Of a stretch of DNA of 64,000 nt, positions 23,385 through 31,431 are shown in pieces. Under the pieces are notes generated by a model, which was given only the letters and a program-made list of their open reading frames with translations, was not told where the DNA came from and ran no database searches. The stretch covers positions 1 through 64,000 of the forward strand of contig JAHAKD010000003.1 of NCBI GenBank assembly GCA_018371855.1, read 5' to 3'. Each line of letters begins with the position of its first letter. Positions within the stretch are counted from its first letter, which is position 1. This stretch comes from Clostridium sp. GTDB taxonomy: Bacteria; Bacillota; Clostridia; TANB77; CAG-508. The translations under genes and the position numbers were made by a program.

Positions 23385-23473
23385 TAAATTAAAATTAATT
23401 ATTATAAATTAAGATTAATTAAACAAAATTAAAATAAATATTGAAAAATGAACTTTTGATATGGTCTTTTGAG

Positions 23474-23715
23474 TGTTTAGCAATTTAGACTAAACAATAA
23501 TTTTTAGGCAAGAAAAATGTAAATTGATGTAACACTGTGATATCAAGCACTTTATAATTTATATCATTGCTTATGATATAATGTATATTTTTTGTATTAT
23601 ACGTGTGTTTAATAGCTATAATCCTTGATATACAATGCTTTGAAGTACATTAGTTAAACATTCGCTAAACAAAATTTTAAAAATTAATTTTTGTTTAGCG
23701 AACTGTTTAAACAAA
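23474..23715. repeat. Integrase arm-site region at the tRNA end
   Basis: Several TGTTTAG-type boxes lie here. One inverted pair is TGTTTAG / CTAAACA (23474-23480, 23490-23496). A perfect 14-bp inverted repeat is TTCGCTAAACAAAA / TTTTGTTTAGCGAA (23661-23674, 23689-23702). The arm site at 23690-23715 is shared with the left end. A separate palindrome TATATCAT / ATGATATA is at 23560-23580. This explains most of the 480-base gap after the integrase; no gene is visible. Confidence 0.7.
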
Positions 23716-23814
23716 GAAAAATTAAGAAAAATTAAAAATTGTGAAAAGCCTTGTTACTCTAGTGAAATATAAATATCGTAAATTAGATAAAAAATAAATC
23801 AGTGAAAAACAAGA

Positions 23815-23846
23815 AAATAGCCTGTATCTATTGATACAAGCTATTT
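23815..23846 (-). terminator. Element-borne terminator for tRNA-Pro
   Basis: AAATAGCCTGTAT / ATACAAGCTATTT (one mismatch) with a 6-base loop, 17 bases past the tRNA 3' end on the minus strand. It replaces the original terminator now displaced to 13983-14016. Confidence 0.65.
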
Positions 23847-23862
23847 ACATCGATTTTTTTGA

Positions 23863-23874
23863 TGGTCGAGGTGA
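23863..23874 (-). repeat. Right attachment repeat within tRNA-Pro 3' end
   Basis: TGGTCGAGGTGA, identical to 14019-14030; here part of the intact acceptor stem and CCA end. Confidence 0.9.
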
Positions 23875-23938
23875 CAGGGATCGAACCTGCGACCTCATGG
23901 TCCCAAACCACGCGCGCTACCAACTGCGCTACACCTCG
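23863..23938 (-). tRNA. tRNA-Pro (anticodon UGG)
   Basis: Minus strand, 76 nt with encoded CCA. Acceptor CGAGGTG / CACCTCG, D-arm GCGC / GCGC, anticodon arm CGTGG TTTGGGA CCATG with TGG, T-arm GCAGG TTCGATC CCTGT; all stems pair except one GU-type position. It is the integration target of the mobilizable element and is kept whole by the element. Confidence 0.97.
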
Positions 23939-23956
23939 ATTACAAAGTACCAATAT

Positions 23957-23985
23957 AATATAACATAACAAGAAGAAAAATGCAA
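23957..23985 (-). promoter_or_regulatory. Promoter of tRNA-Pro
   Basis: On the minus strand TTGCAT (23980-23985), 17-base spacer, TATATT (23957-23962). Confidence 0.6.
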
Positions 23986-24425
23986 GTACTTTGGCATAAA
24001 ATTTTTAACATTTTTATTTTTATAAATCATAATAAAAAGTAAAAGATGAAATCCATGAAAGTATACGCAAATAAGCAAATAGTGGGTATATACACGAAAT
24101 AACTAATAAAATAGAAAATTTGTAAAAAAACTACTCTTGTTTTGAGGCTATAAATAGCGATTTCTAGAGATTGTACTTAAAATGAAAATGATGATATAAG
24201 CATAAGAAAATAATCTGTGGAAAAAAGTTAATAAAACTTAATATTATGGTAGAACTCTGTATATTATGAAAATCCGTATACAATATTATAGAGTATGCTA
24301 AGCAGTAGATATAAACGGAGATTGATATATTAAAAAAAAGAAATATAATTATTTTATTAATAATAGAAGGAAAGAATAAAAGTAATTATAAACATTTAGA
24401 TATAAAAAAGGGGAGAAATATTGAA
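23986..24425. other. AT-rich spacer upstream of the dockerin gene
   Basis: No open frame of note. An imperfect hairpin (ACTCTGTATATT with AATATTATAGAGT, 24254-24294) is the only structure seen; the region probably holds the long leader and promoter of the dockerin gene, but no clear -35/-10 pair stands out. Confidence 0.5.
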
Positions 24426-26792
24426 ATGCAAGAAAAGAGAATAAAAAGATTAATTATATCTATACTTGTAGTATTAATTTTAATAATAACATACAATTAT
24501 TCATATGCAATTTCAGTACAATATATAAAAGGTGATGTGAATGCAGATGATCAAGTAAATAATATTGACCTGTTATTAACTTTAAGACATATTTATAGTA
24601 GTAAAACAAATAAAAATTTAGAGTGGCGCTTTAACGATAGAACTTTAAATGTTGCAGATATAAATAATGATAAAAATGTAGATAATATAGAGGTTTTAAT
24701 GATGCTAAGATATATCGCAGCCAACAAGAGCGAAGAAATCGATAACGAGAATCCAACATGGAAAGAGTCTATGGAAAGAAATTCATTAATCGTACAACAA
24801 GATATAGTCACACTTGATTTAAAAAGCGGAGAAACTGAGAAATTAATTGTTAGTGGGGAAAATGTTGGAAATGTACAATATATTTCTTTAAATAGTAATA
24901 TAGCAGATGTAAATGATGAAGGAATAATAACACCTCATAATGTAGGTAATACTGCAATTTTAGTTAAAGCATCAAATGGTTTAGAAGTAAAAGTAAAGGT
25001 AAATGTTGTTAATAATTTAATATATGTTCAGAATTTACAGTTGGATAAAACAAATATAAATTTAGACTTAAATGGAACAAAAACAGCAAAGATAACAGCA
25101 ACAGTAGAGCCAGCCAATGCAAGTAATAAAAACTTATCATGGACAAGTAGTAATCCCAAAGTAGTATCAGTAGATACAAATGGAAATGTGGCTGCAATTG
25201 GAGTAGGAAGTGCAACAATAACAGTAAAAACATTAGATGGAAGTAATATAACAAAAACATGTCAAGTAAATGTAACAGGAACAGCTAAACCTATATATGT
25301 ACAAAACTTAAAATTGGATAAAACAAATATAAATTTAGACTTAAATGGAACAAAAACAGCAAAGATAACAGCAACAGTAGAACCAGCCAATGCAAGCAAT
25401 AAAAACTTATCATGGACAAGCAGTAATCCAAAAGTAGTATCAGTAGATACAAATGGAAATGTGAATGCAATTGGAGTAGGAAGTGCAACAATAACGGTAA
25501 AAACATTAGATGGCAGTAACATAAGTAAAACTTGTCAAGTCACTGTAATAAGGACACCTATAAAAGTAACTGCAGTAAAATTGAATGTAACAACTAGAGA
25601 AATAGATTTAACAAGAGATAATCATAATGCAATACTAGTTGCAACAGTAGAGCCAGCTAATGCAGATAACCAAAATTTAATATGGGAAAGTAAAAACCCA
25701 GAAATAGCAACAGTATCCAATGGAGTTGTAACAGGATTAAAAGAAGGAAAAGCAACCATAGTAGTAAAATCAGCAGAAAATCAAAATATAACAGCTACTT
25801 GTACAGTTAATGTAATAAAAGGTTTAGTATTAAGTAGTAATTATAATAGCTATCTAGATGTAATAAATAATACAGCGACTTTAACAGCTACGCAGACAGG
25901 TTCAAGTGCAAATGATACCATCACTTGGACAGTAGATAATTCTAATGTTATAAAGTTAACTTCATCATCAAATACAAGTGTAAAGCTAGAAAGAGTTAAT
26001 GAAGGTACAACAGCAGTTCATGCAACATCTTCAAGTGGGAAGAAAGCAACATATATAGCTGGAGTAAAAAAAGAAAAAGTATTATTTACAGGAGCTTCTT
26101 GTACATCGCTTATGGCTAATGAAAGAAAAGATGGAGACACAGGAAAAATACAAAATATAGATTATGGAAAATTTAAAAAGGGAGAGACCATATTTTTTGA
26201 AGCATACGGAGGAACAGGATTGTTATGGTATTTACCTTCTAGTACAAGAAAAACTTTAATGCAAGAATCAAAAGATAATTATGATAAATTGCTGTTTTCA
26301 ACAAAATATCCAGATAAAGATTCTACAGGAAAATCTAGATATGCAATGCAGGATATAAGAGAAATCATTAATTCTATAGATAAAAAAACAGAGCATCTTT
26401 CAATTGCATTCGATATAGAAGGAAATGATATTAGAAAGGCAGAAAATAATACACAAGCTACATTTTTAGCAAATGCTTATGCAGAATTTCTTATTGAAAC
26501 TGCTAAAGAGTATCCAGATGTAAATTTTTATTGTATTCCTAAAAGTGCGTATCCGGAAGAGGCTAGTTGGGCTAAGCACAATGAAAGAATTAGAGTGTTT
26601 AATACTAGAATACAAAAATTATTAGGTCAAGAAGATCAACAGAATTTAAAATATAAGTATTTTTATACATTTACAAAAGATTTATATGAAAAAGATAATA
26701 AAGCAGGTATAACATCAGATCAACATCCTAATGCTTATACAACTCAAAAGATGTTTGATAAAATTTTAGAGTATATGAAAATTACAAAATAA
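24426..26792 (+). CDS. Secreted dockerin / Ig-like repeat / SGNH-hydrolase-like protein
   Basis: 788 residues. A signal peptide or anchor is at about 9-28. Residues 36-95 form a type I dockerin with two calcium loops: D37-x-N39-x-D41-x3-N45-x2-D48 and D78-x-N80-x-D82-x3-D86-x2-E89, each followed by a hydrophobic helix ending LRHI or LRYI. Then come four bacterial Ig-like group 2 units (about 115-460), two of them nearly identical. A further beta unit (to about 550) precedes a C-terminal SGNH-like hydrolase (LFTGASCTSLM, FDIEGNDI as the G-N-D block, SDQHPNAYTT as the Asp/His block). The block I Ser context is unusual, so activity is uncertain. The dockerin should bind the cohesin-like protein encoded next door. 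Ribosome site AAGGGGAG. Confidence 0.82.
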   Translation: MQEKRIKRLIISILVVLILIITYNYSYAISVQYIKGDVNADDQVNNIDLLLTLRHIYSSKTNKNLEWRFNDRTLNVADINNDKNVDNIEVLMMLRYIAANKSEEIDNENPTWKESMERNSLIVQQDIVTLDLKSGETEKLIVSGENVGNVQYISLNSNIADVNDEGIITPHNVGNTAILVKASNGLEVKVKVNVVNNLIYVQNLQLDKTNINLDLNGTKTAKITATVEPANASNKNLSWTSSNPKVVSVDTNGNVAAIGVGSATITVKTLDGSNITKTCQVNVTGTAKPIYVQNLKLDKTNINLDLNGTKTAKITATVEPANASNKNLSWTSSNPKVVSVDTNGNVNAIGVGSATITVKTLDGSNISKTCQVTVIRTPIKVTAVKLNVTTREIDLTRDNHNAILVATVEPANADNQNLIWESKNPEIATVSNGVVTGLKEGKATIVVKSAENQNITATCTVNVIKGLVLSSNYNSYLDVINNTATLTATQTGSSANDTITWTVDNSNVIKLTSSSNTSVKLERVNEGTTAVHATSSSGKKATYIAGVKKEKVLFTGASCTSLMANERKDGDTGKIQNIDYGKFKKGETIFFEAYGGTGLLWYLPSSTRKTLMQESKDNYDKLLFSTKYPDKDSTGKSRYAMQDIREIINSIDKKTEHLSIAFDIEGNDIRKAENNTQATFLANAYAEFLIETAKEYPDVNFYCIPKSAYPEEASWAKHNERIRVFNTRIQKLLGQEDQQNLKYKYFYTFTKDLYEKDNKAGITSDQHPNAYTTQKMFDKILEYMKITK
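25021..25559 (+). repeat. Tandem Ig-like (Big_2) coding repeat, 273-bp unit
   Basis: Two adjacent units offset by exactly 273 bases (91 codons); the TTGGATAAAACAAATATAAA start is at 25041 and 25314. They encode almost identical Ig-like domains and differ mostly by synonymous or single changes, pointing to recent duplication. Confidence 0.85.
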
Positions 26793-26833
26793 ACTTTAAT
26801 TTTCAATAAATAAAAATAAAAGGAGAGAGACAA

Positions 26834-27553
26834 ATGAACAATAAGATTTTGTCAGTAGTTATTATAATTTTTGGAATAATTAGTATAAGTTGTATTACAT
26901 TACCATCTTATGCAACAGGGAATGAAAGTGGAAGATTAGAAATATTAGCTGATAAAAATGAAGTAAAAAAAGGAGAAGAGATAACATTTACAATAAAGGC
27001 TTCAAATATAGATGGATTTAATGGAATAATAATGTATAATACAATTATTAAATTTGACGAAAACGAATTTTCATTTGCAGACTCAGATGAAATAGTAAGT
27101 GCACAAGGATGGACCAATTTTGATAGAGTAGAAAATTCAATTACATTTTATAGACAAGACCTTTTACCTAATAAAGACGACCAAGAAATTGGAAAAATAA
27201 AATTAATAGCCAATAAAGATATAGATATAGGAGAAAAATCTATAATTTTTAGTTCTAATGAATTAGTAGTAGAAAATGCAGAAGGGAAAGAGAAAAGTTT
27301 AAATACAGAAGACATTAAAGTAAATATTAAAATTATAAGCGAGAATGATATTGGAAATGATACTGAAAATGAGGAAGAAAATCAAAACACAGCTAGTATA
27401 CCAGGAAGTAGTGTGGATTATAAAAGTGAAGAAGAATCTACTGCTGAAAAAAAATTACCTAAAACAGGAATTATACAATTTTCAGGAATATTATGTGTTC
27501 TTTTAATAATTATTGCTATTGTGGCATTTATAAAATATAAAAGAATTGGATAA
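26834..27553 (+). CDS. Cohesin-like domain protein with LPKTG wall anchor
   Basis: 239 residues. Signal peptide ending near SYATG, then a roughly 140-residue cohesin-like jelly-roll domain (LEILADKNEVKKGEEITFTI, ASNIDGFNGIIMYNTIIKFD, VENSITFYRQDLLP and IGKIKLIANKDI). A Glu/Asn/Ser linker and a canonical sortase signal follow: LPKTG, membrane segment, KYKRIG. It lies 41 bases after the dockerin gene, with AGGAGAG before ATG and a terminator after, so the two are co-transcribed. Inferred role: sortase-attached receptor that holds the dockerin-bearing SGNH protein on the cell wall, a one-receptor version of a cellulosome. Confidence 0.82.
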   Translation: MNNKILSVVIIIFGIISISCITLPSYATGNESGRLEILADKNEVKKGEEITFTIKASNIDGFNGIIMYNTIIKFDENEFSFADSDEIVSAQGWTNFDRVENSITFYRQDLLPNKDDQEIGKIKLIANKDIDIGEKSIIFSSNELVVENAEGKEKSLNTEDIKVNIKIISENDIGNDTENEEENQNTASIPGSSVDYKSEEESTAEKKLPKTGIIQFSGILCVLLIIIAIVAFIKYKRIG

Positions 27554-27554
27554 A

Positions 27555-27594
27555 AAAATAAAGAATATATCATTTAGATATATTCTTTATTTTT
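27555..27594. terminator. Terminator after the cohesin-like gene
   Basis: Perfect 15-bp stem AAAATAAAGAATATA / TATATTCTTTATTTT just past the stop codon. Confidence 0.9.
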
Positions 27595-27728
27595 AAGAGA
27601 ATAAGCTTAAAGTAAAAAGATATGAGTAAAGATTATTAAAAAAAGAACTAAAACCTCTTGTAAATTTGATAATAAACAATTATAATATTAATCACGGTTT
27701 AATATATTAAAATTATTTATAAGAATAA

Positions 27729-27757
27729 TTGAAATTTTAGTAAAATTATTTTATAAT
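27729..27757 (+). promoter_or_regulatory. Promoter of tRNA-Arg
   Basis: TTGAAA (27729-27734), 17-base spacer, TATAAT (27752-27757), 13 bases before the tRNA. Confidence 0.85.
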
Positions 27758-27770
27758 ATTAAACAGATAT

Positions 27771-27847
27771 GCACCAGTAGCTTAGCTGGATAGAGCATTC
27801 GGCTACGAACCGAAAGGTCGGGGATTCGAATTCCTCCTGGTGCACCA
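27771..27847 (+). tRNA. tRNA-Arg (anticodon ACG)
   Basis: 77 nt with encoded CCA. Acceptor GCACCAG / CTGGTGC, D-arm GCTTAGCTGGATAGAGC, anticodon arm TTCGG CTACGAA CCGAA with ACG, T-arm GGGGA TTCGAAT TCCTC with one G-U pair. A promoter precedes it and a terminator follows. Confidence 0.97.
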
Positions 27848-27877
27848 ACACTTCCATATAAATGGAAGTGTTTTTTT
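27847..27877 (+). terminator. Terminator of tRNA-Arg
   Basis: AACACTTCCAT / ATGGAAGTGTT with loop ATAA and a run of seven T. Confidence 0.9.
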
Positions 27878-28192
27878 GTGCAGATAAATAATATACAAAA
27901 TTACATAATAGTGATGAGTATTTTAATGCTTTTCCAACTAGTCTAGCTTTTTTAGGAATACCAGCTAATCTTGCAAGTTGCCCATATGTTGCAACTTTAC
28001 CTTCAGGAATTTCTTCTACTATAGAATAAATTAAATAAAGTAAATCTTCATCAAGAATTGAATTCATTTAAATCACAAAATGTATTTTAGTATAATTAGT
28101 AAAAAGTAAGCAATAAAAATTAAAAATTTAATTTACACAAACAAGTATTTGTGATATATTATCAAAAACAAATGTTTACAAAGGAGGAAGCA

Positions 28193-29260
28193 ATGAAATT
28201 CGTACATATAGCAGATATGCATTTTGATAGTCCATTTACAAGTTTGGGAAGAATAGAAGGATTATCAGATATAAGAAGACTAGAACAAAGAAAAATATTT
28301 AAAAAAATAATAGAATATATACAAGAAAATAATATAGAGTGCTTATTTATATCAGGAGATTTATACGAAAATAACTATGTAAAACAAAGCACAATAGAAT
28401 ATATAAATAATTTATTTAAAACAATTCCAAATACAAAAATATTTATTGCACCAGGAAATCATGATCCATATTTAATAAATTCATATTATATGAAATTTAA
28501 TTGGAATAATAATGTACATATATTTAAATATGATATAGAAAAAATAGAATTAGATGATGTTAATATATATGGTTATGGTTTTAGTAGTTTTTATTCCGAA
28601 GGAATAAATGTAAATGAAATAAAAATAGATAATCAGAAAAATAATATATTAATAATGCATGCAGATTTAGATGCTTCAAAAGAAGCAAAGGAATTATATA
28701 ATCCAGTGGCAACAAGAGATTTATTAAGGTTCGATTATGTTGCATTGGGACATATTCATAAACCAAAATATGATAATAAAATTGTATATCCAGGTTCACC
28801 AATTTCATTTGGGTTTGACGAGTTAGGAGCACATGGTTTTATTTCAGGAGAAATAAAAAATAAAGAAATAAAAATTGAATTCATTCCAATTGATGAAAGG
28901 GAATTTAAAGAAATTAATTATGATATATCAGACATTAATTCAAAAGAAGAATTAATAGAAAAATTACAAGAATTAAAATTAAATAAAAATGATTTTTATA
29001 AAATAATTTTAAACGGAAAAAGAAATTTTGAAATAAATATTTTAGAAATAAATAAATTAATTCAAAATAATAATATTTTAAAATTAAAAGATAAAACAAA
29101 AATAAAATATGATTTAGAAAAAGTAAAAAATGAAAATAGCTTAAGAGGAATATATGTAGATTTAATTTTAGAAAAAATAAAAGAATTAAATAATGATGAA
29201 GAAATAAATAAATATTTAAAAGTAATAGAAATTGGATTAGACTCATTAGAAAATACATAG
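28193..29260 (+). CDS. yhaO-like: YhaO/SbcD-like metallophosphoesterase (DNA exonuclease subunit)
   Basis: 355 residues. Calcineurin-like nuclease motifs in order: HIADMHFDSPF (D-x-H), ISGDLYE (G-D-x-x), APGNHDPY (G-N-H-D), IMHADL (H), and LGHIHKPKY (G-H-x-H). Two-metal nuclease subunit of an SbcCD/Mre11-Rad50-like complex; its ATPase partner is the next gene. I start at ATG 28193, behind AAGGAGG; an upstream in-frame GTG has no ribosome site. The end is Asn/Lys-rich and helical, as expected for the partner-binding part. Probable role: processing of DNA ends or hairpins. Confidence 0.88.
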   Translation: MKFVHIADMHFDSPFTSLGRIEGLSDIRRLEQRKIFKKIIEYIQENNIECLFISGDLYENNYVKQSTIEYINNLFKTIPNTKIFIAPGNHDPYLINSYYMKFNWNNNVHIFKYDIEKIELDDVNIYGYGFSSFYSEGINVNEIKIDNQKNNILIMHADLDASKEAKELYNPVATRDLLRFDYVALGHIHKPKYDNKIVYPGSPISFGFDELGAHGFISGEIKNKEIKIEFIPIDEREFKEINYDISDINSKEELIEKLQELKLNKNDFYKIILNGKRNFEINILEINKLIQNNNILKLKDKTKIKYDLEKVKNENSLRGIYVDLILEKIKELNNDEEINKYLKVIEIGLDSLENT

Positions 29261-29270
29261 GAGGAAAAAA

Positions 29271-31133
29271 TTGAAAATAGAAAAAATACAAATAAATGGT
29301 TTTGGAAAATTTGAAAATAAAAATATAGAATTAAAGGATGGCATAAATATAATTATAGGAAAAAATGAAAGTGGAAAATCTACATTATTAAAATTTATAA
29401 ATAGTATGCTATATGGAATTTCTAAAAATAAAAGAGGAAAAAATATATCAGACTTAGAAAAATATAAACCATGGAATACAGAAAAATATTCTGGAAAAAT
29501 AAAATATAAATTAGATAATAATAATGAATTTGAAATATATCGTAATTTTAAAAATAAAGAATTAAAAATATATAATAATTATGGTGACGATATTACTCCA
29601 TTATTTAATGTAGAAAAAAATAAAGAAATCCCATTTTTTTATGAACAAACAAAAGTAGACGAAGACTTATTTGTAAATAGTACAGAAATTATTCAAAATG
29701 AAATAAAAATAGATAAAGTAAATCAAAATTTAATAATTCAAAAATTATCTAATTTAGCTACAACAGGAAATGATAATATTTCTTATAAAAAAAGTATAGA
29801 TAAATTAAATAAAAAACAATTAGAAGAAATAGGAACAGAAAGAAGTCAAGATAGACCAATAAATAAAATAATAAATAAAATAGATAATTTAAAAAATGAA
29901 AAAAAAGAATTAGAAAAATATGAAGACGAAAAATATGAAATAGAAAAAGAAAATAATTTCATAAAAAATGAAATAAATGAATTAAAAAATAATTTAGAAT
30001 TTTTAAATAAATTAAAAAAAGTAAAAAATATTTATTTAGAAGAAAAAAATAAATTAAATATAAATAAAGAAATAATAGAAGAATATAATAAAAAAATAAA
30101 TAATTTAGAAATTGAAAAAGAAAAAATAAATAATTCAAAAAATAAAATTAAATATAAAAAAATAAAAATAAATAAATATATTTTTCTAGAATTATTTTTA
30201 TTAATTATTTTTATTTTAATTAATTTATTATTAAAAAATAATTTATTTAATTTAATTTATATTTTTTTAATAATTCCAATATTAATTTATTTATATAAAA
30301 ATAATAAATTAAAAAATAATTATAAAAAAGAAAAACAAGAAATTAATTTTAATTTAGAAAAAATAAATAATGAAATTAATTTATTAAATGAAAATAAAAA
30401 TGAAAAAATAAATGAATTAAATTATTTAGAAAACGAAATAAAAAATAAAATAAAAAAAGAATTAATAATTAATAATTTAAATACAGATAATTATAATCAA
30501 ATAATTTATAATGAAGAAATTGAAGAAAAAATAAATTTAATTAATAAAGAAATAAGCGAAAAAGAATTAGAAGAACATAAATTAGAATTAGATAAACAAA
30601 ATATATTTCCTAAAATAGATAGATTAGCAAATATTCAAGAAGAATTAGAATATTCTTTAGAAGAATATAATGAATTAAAAAATAATAGTGAAATAATAGA
30701 CATAGCAAAAGAATATCTAGAAAAAGCATATAAAAATATGAAAGAAAATGTAACTCCAAAATTTTCTAAGGAACTATCACAAACAATATCTAATATTTCT
30801 AATGGGAAATATAAAAATATGAAAATTACAGATAACGATATTATGGTAGAAGTAGAAAATGGTAATTATGTTTCAGCAAGTCTATTGAGTGAAGGAACTA
30901 TAGACCAATTATATTTCTCTTTAAGAATGGCAATACTAAAGGAAATTTCAAATGAAACTTTACCAATTTTTCTAGATGAATCTTTTGTGTTTTTTGATAA
31001 GAATAGATTAATAAATACAATAAATTATTTGAACAGTAATCATGATAATCAAATAATAATATTTTCATGTACAGAAAGAGAAAAAGATATCCTAGATTAT
31101 TTGAATATTAAATATAATTTGATAGCCATGTAA
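29271..31133 (+). CDS. yhaN-like: YhaN/SbcC-like SMC-type ATPase with membrane insertion in the coiled coil
   Basis: 620 residues from TTG behind TAGGAGG. The N-terminal ATPase lobe has Walker A GKNESGKSTLLKF; the C-terminal lobe has the signature LLSEGTIDQLYFSLR and Walker B LPIFLDESFVFF. Between lies a coiled coil rich in Lys, Glu, Asn and Ile. It is interrupted at about residues 304-345 by two hydrophobic stretches (IFLELFLLIIFILINLLL, NLIYIFLIIPILIYLY), the membrane hairpin typical of YhaN. So this complex may work at the membrane. The coiled-coil DNA is extreme, almost only A/T codons. It is shorter than B. subtilis YhaN (about 960 residues), the loss being in the coiled coil. Confidence 0.88.
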   Translation: MKIEKIQINGFGKFENKNIELKDGINIIIGKNESGKSTLLKFINSMLYGISKNKRGKNISDLEKYKPWNTEKYSGKIKYKLDNNNEFEIYRNFKNKELKIYNNYGDDITPLFNVEKNKEIPFFYEQTKVDEDLFVNSTEIIQNEIKIDKVNQNLIIQKLSNLATTGNDNISYKKSIDKLNKKQLEEIGTERSQDRPINKIINKIDNLKNEKKELEKYEDEKYEIEKENNFIKNEINELKNNLEFLNKLKKVKNIYLEEKNKLNINKEIIEEYNKKINNLEIEKEKINNSKNKIKYKKIKINKYIFLELFLLIIFILINLLLKNNLFNLIYIFLIIPILIYLYKNNKLKNNYKKEKQEINFNLEKINNEINLLNENKNEKINELNYLENEIKNKIKKELIINNLNTDNYNQIIYNEEIEEKINLINKEISEKELEEHKLELDKQNIFPKIDRLANIQEELEYSLEEYNELKNNSEIIDIAKEYLEKAYKNMKENVTPKFSKELSQTISNISNGKYKNMKITDNDIMVEVENGNYVSASLLSEGTIDQLYFSLRMAILKEISNETLPIFLDESFVFFDKNRLINTINYLNSNHDNQIIIFSCTEREKDILDYLNIKYNLIAM

Positions 31134-31182
31134 ATTAAAAGCAGTATTTTGTTATTAAAATTATAAAGTGAACAGACAATAA

Positions 31183-31221
31183 AAAATAAATTCCTATAAA
31201 AGCTTATAGGAATTTATTTTT
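31183..31221. terminator. Terminator after yhaN-like gene
   Basis: Perfect 17-bp stem AAAATAAATTCCTATAA / TTATAGGAATTTATTTT with a 4-base loop. The rest of the gap to spoIIE (31222-31431) is AT-rich leader and promoter DNA without a gene; a TGACAAA at about 31362-31368 is a weak match to a Spo0A box on the minus strand. Confidence 0.9.
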
Positions 31222-31431
31222 AAATTAAGACAAAATATTGTAATTTCTACGGAAATATAATAAAATAGAAATCGTAAAATACAGATAATAATTACAAAAG
31301 AAAAAATAGATAATAAATATATCACAAATTGTAAAAAACTTTTTTAATATACATTACCTAAAATGACAAAAAAAGTTAATACAATATATTAGAATAGCAA
31401 CTATATTAAAGAAGTTATGAGGTGGTAAAGG

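Larger units (their letters stand above)
14019..23874. mobile_element. Integrative mobilizable element in tRNA-Pro(UGG)
   Basis: The 9.86-kb segment is bounded by the 12-bp direct repeat TGGTCGAGGTGA, which is the 3' end of the tRNA-Pro gene including its encoded CCA. Near both ends lies the same 26-base arm site with 3 differences. Inside are a tyrosine integrase with an Xis-like gene at the tRNA end, a MobM-like relaxase with a pMV158-type oriT, two XRE regulators, a Spo0A-C protein, PIN-like and GIY-YIG nucleases and several small genes. I see no type IV secretion genes and no clear replication initiator, so it would need a helper conjugative element to move. The integrase carries a frameshift, so it may be locked in place. 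Confidence 0.9.
27759..28067 (-). pseudogene. Truncated MGMT-like (alkyltransferase-like) gene running into tRNA-Arg
   Basis: The first 52 codons (28067 down to 27912) encode the start of an alkyltransferase-like/MGMT C-terminal domain: LYLIYSIVEEIPEGKVATYG, QLARLAG and ARLVGKALKYS. The next family block, the PCHRV active-site or substrate loop, is missing. The frame instead runs antisense through the tRNA terminator and tRNA-Arg (giving the typical tRNA-shadow EEFESPTFRF), so residues after about 52 are not real protein. The 3' half was lost at the tRNA border. A short product could still be made but would lack the alkyl-binding pocket. Confidence 0.75.

Noticed and set aside
14019..23874. 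Reading the element as a prophage
   Set aside because: XRE, Spo0A-C and ArpU-like genes occur in phages, but there are no capsid, terminase, tail or lysis genes; a relaxase and oriT are present.
24001..24425. A riboswitch in the long leader of the dockerin gene
   Set aside because: Only one imperfect hairpin was seen and no known aptamer core could be recognised.
25009..25522. Minus-strand open frames across the Ig-like repeats
   Set aside because: They arise from the repetitive Ala/Thr-rich code on the plus strand and have no ribosome sites or family signals.
27759..27911. C-terminal half of the frame antisense to tRNA-Arg as protein
   Set aside because: It is a tRNA and terminator shadow (EEFESPTFRF type), not protein sequence.
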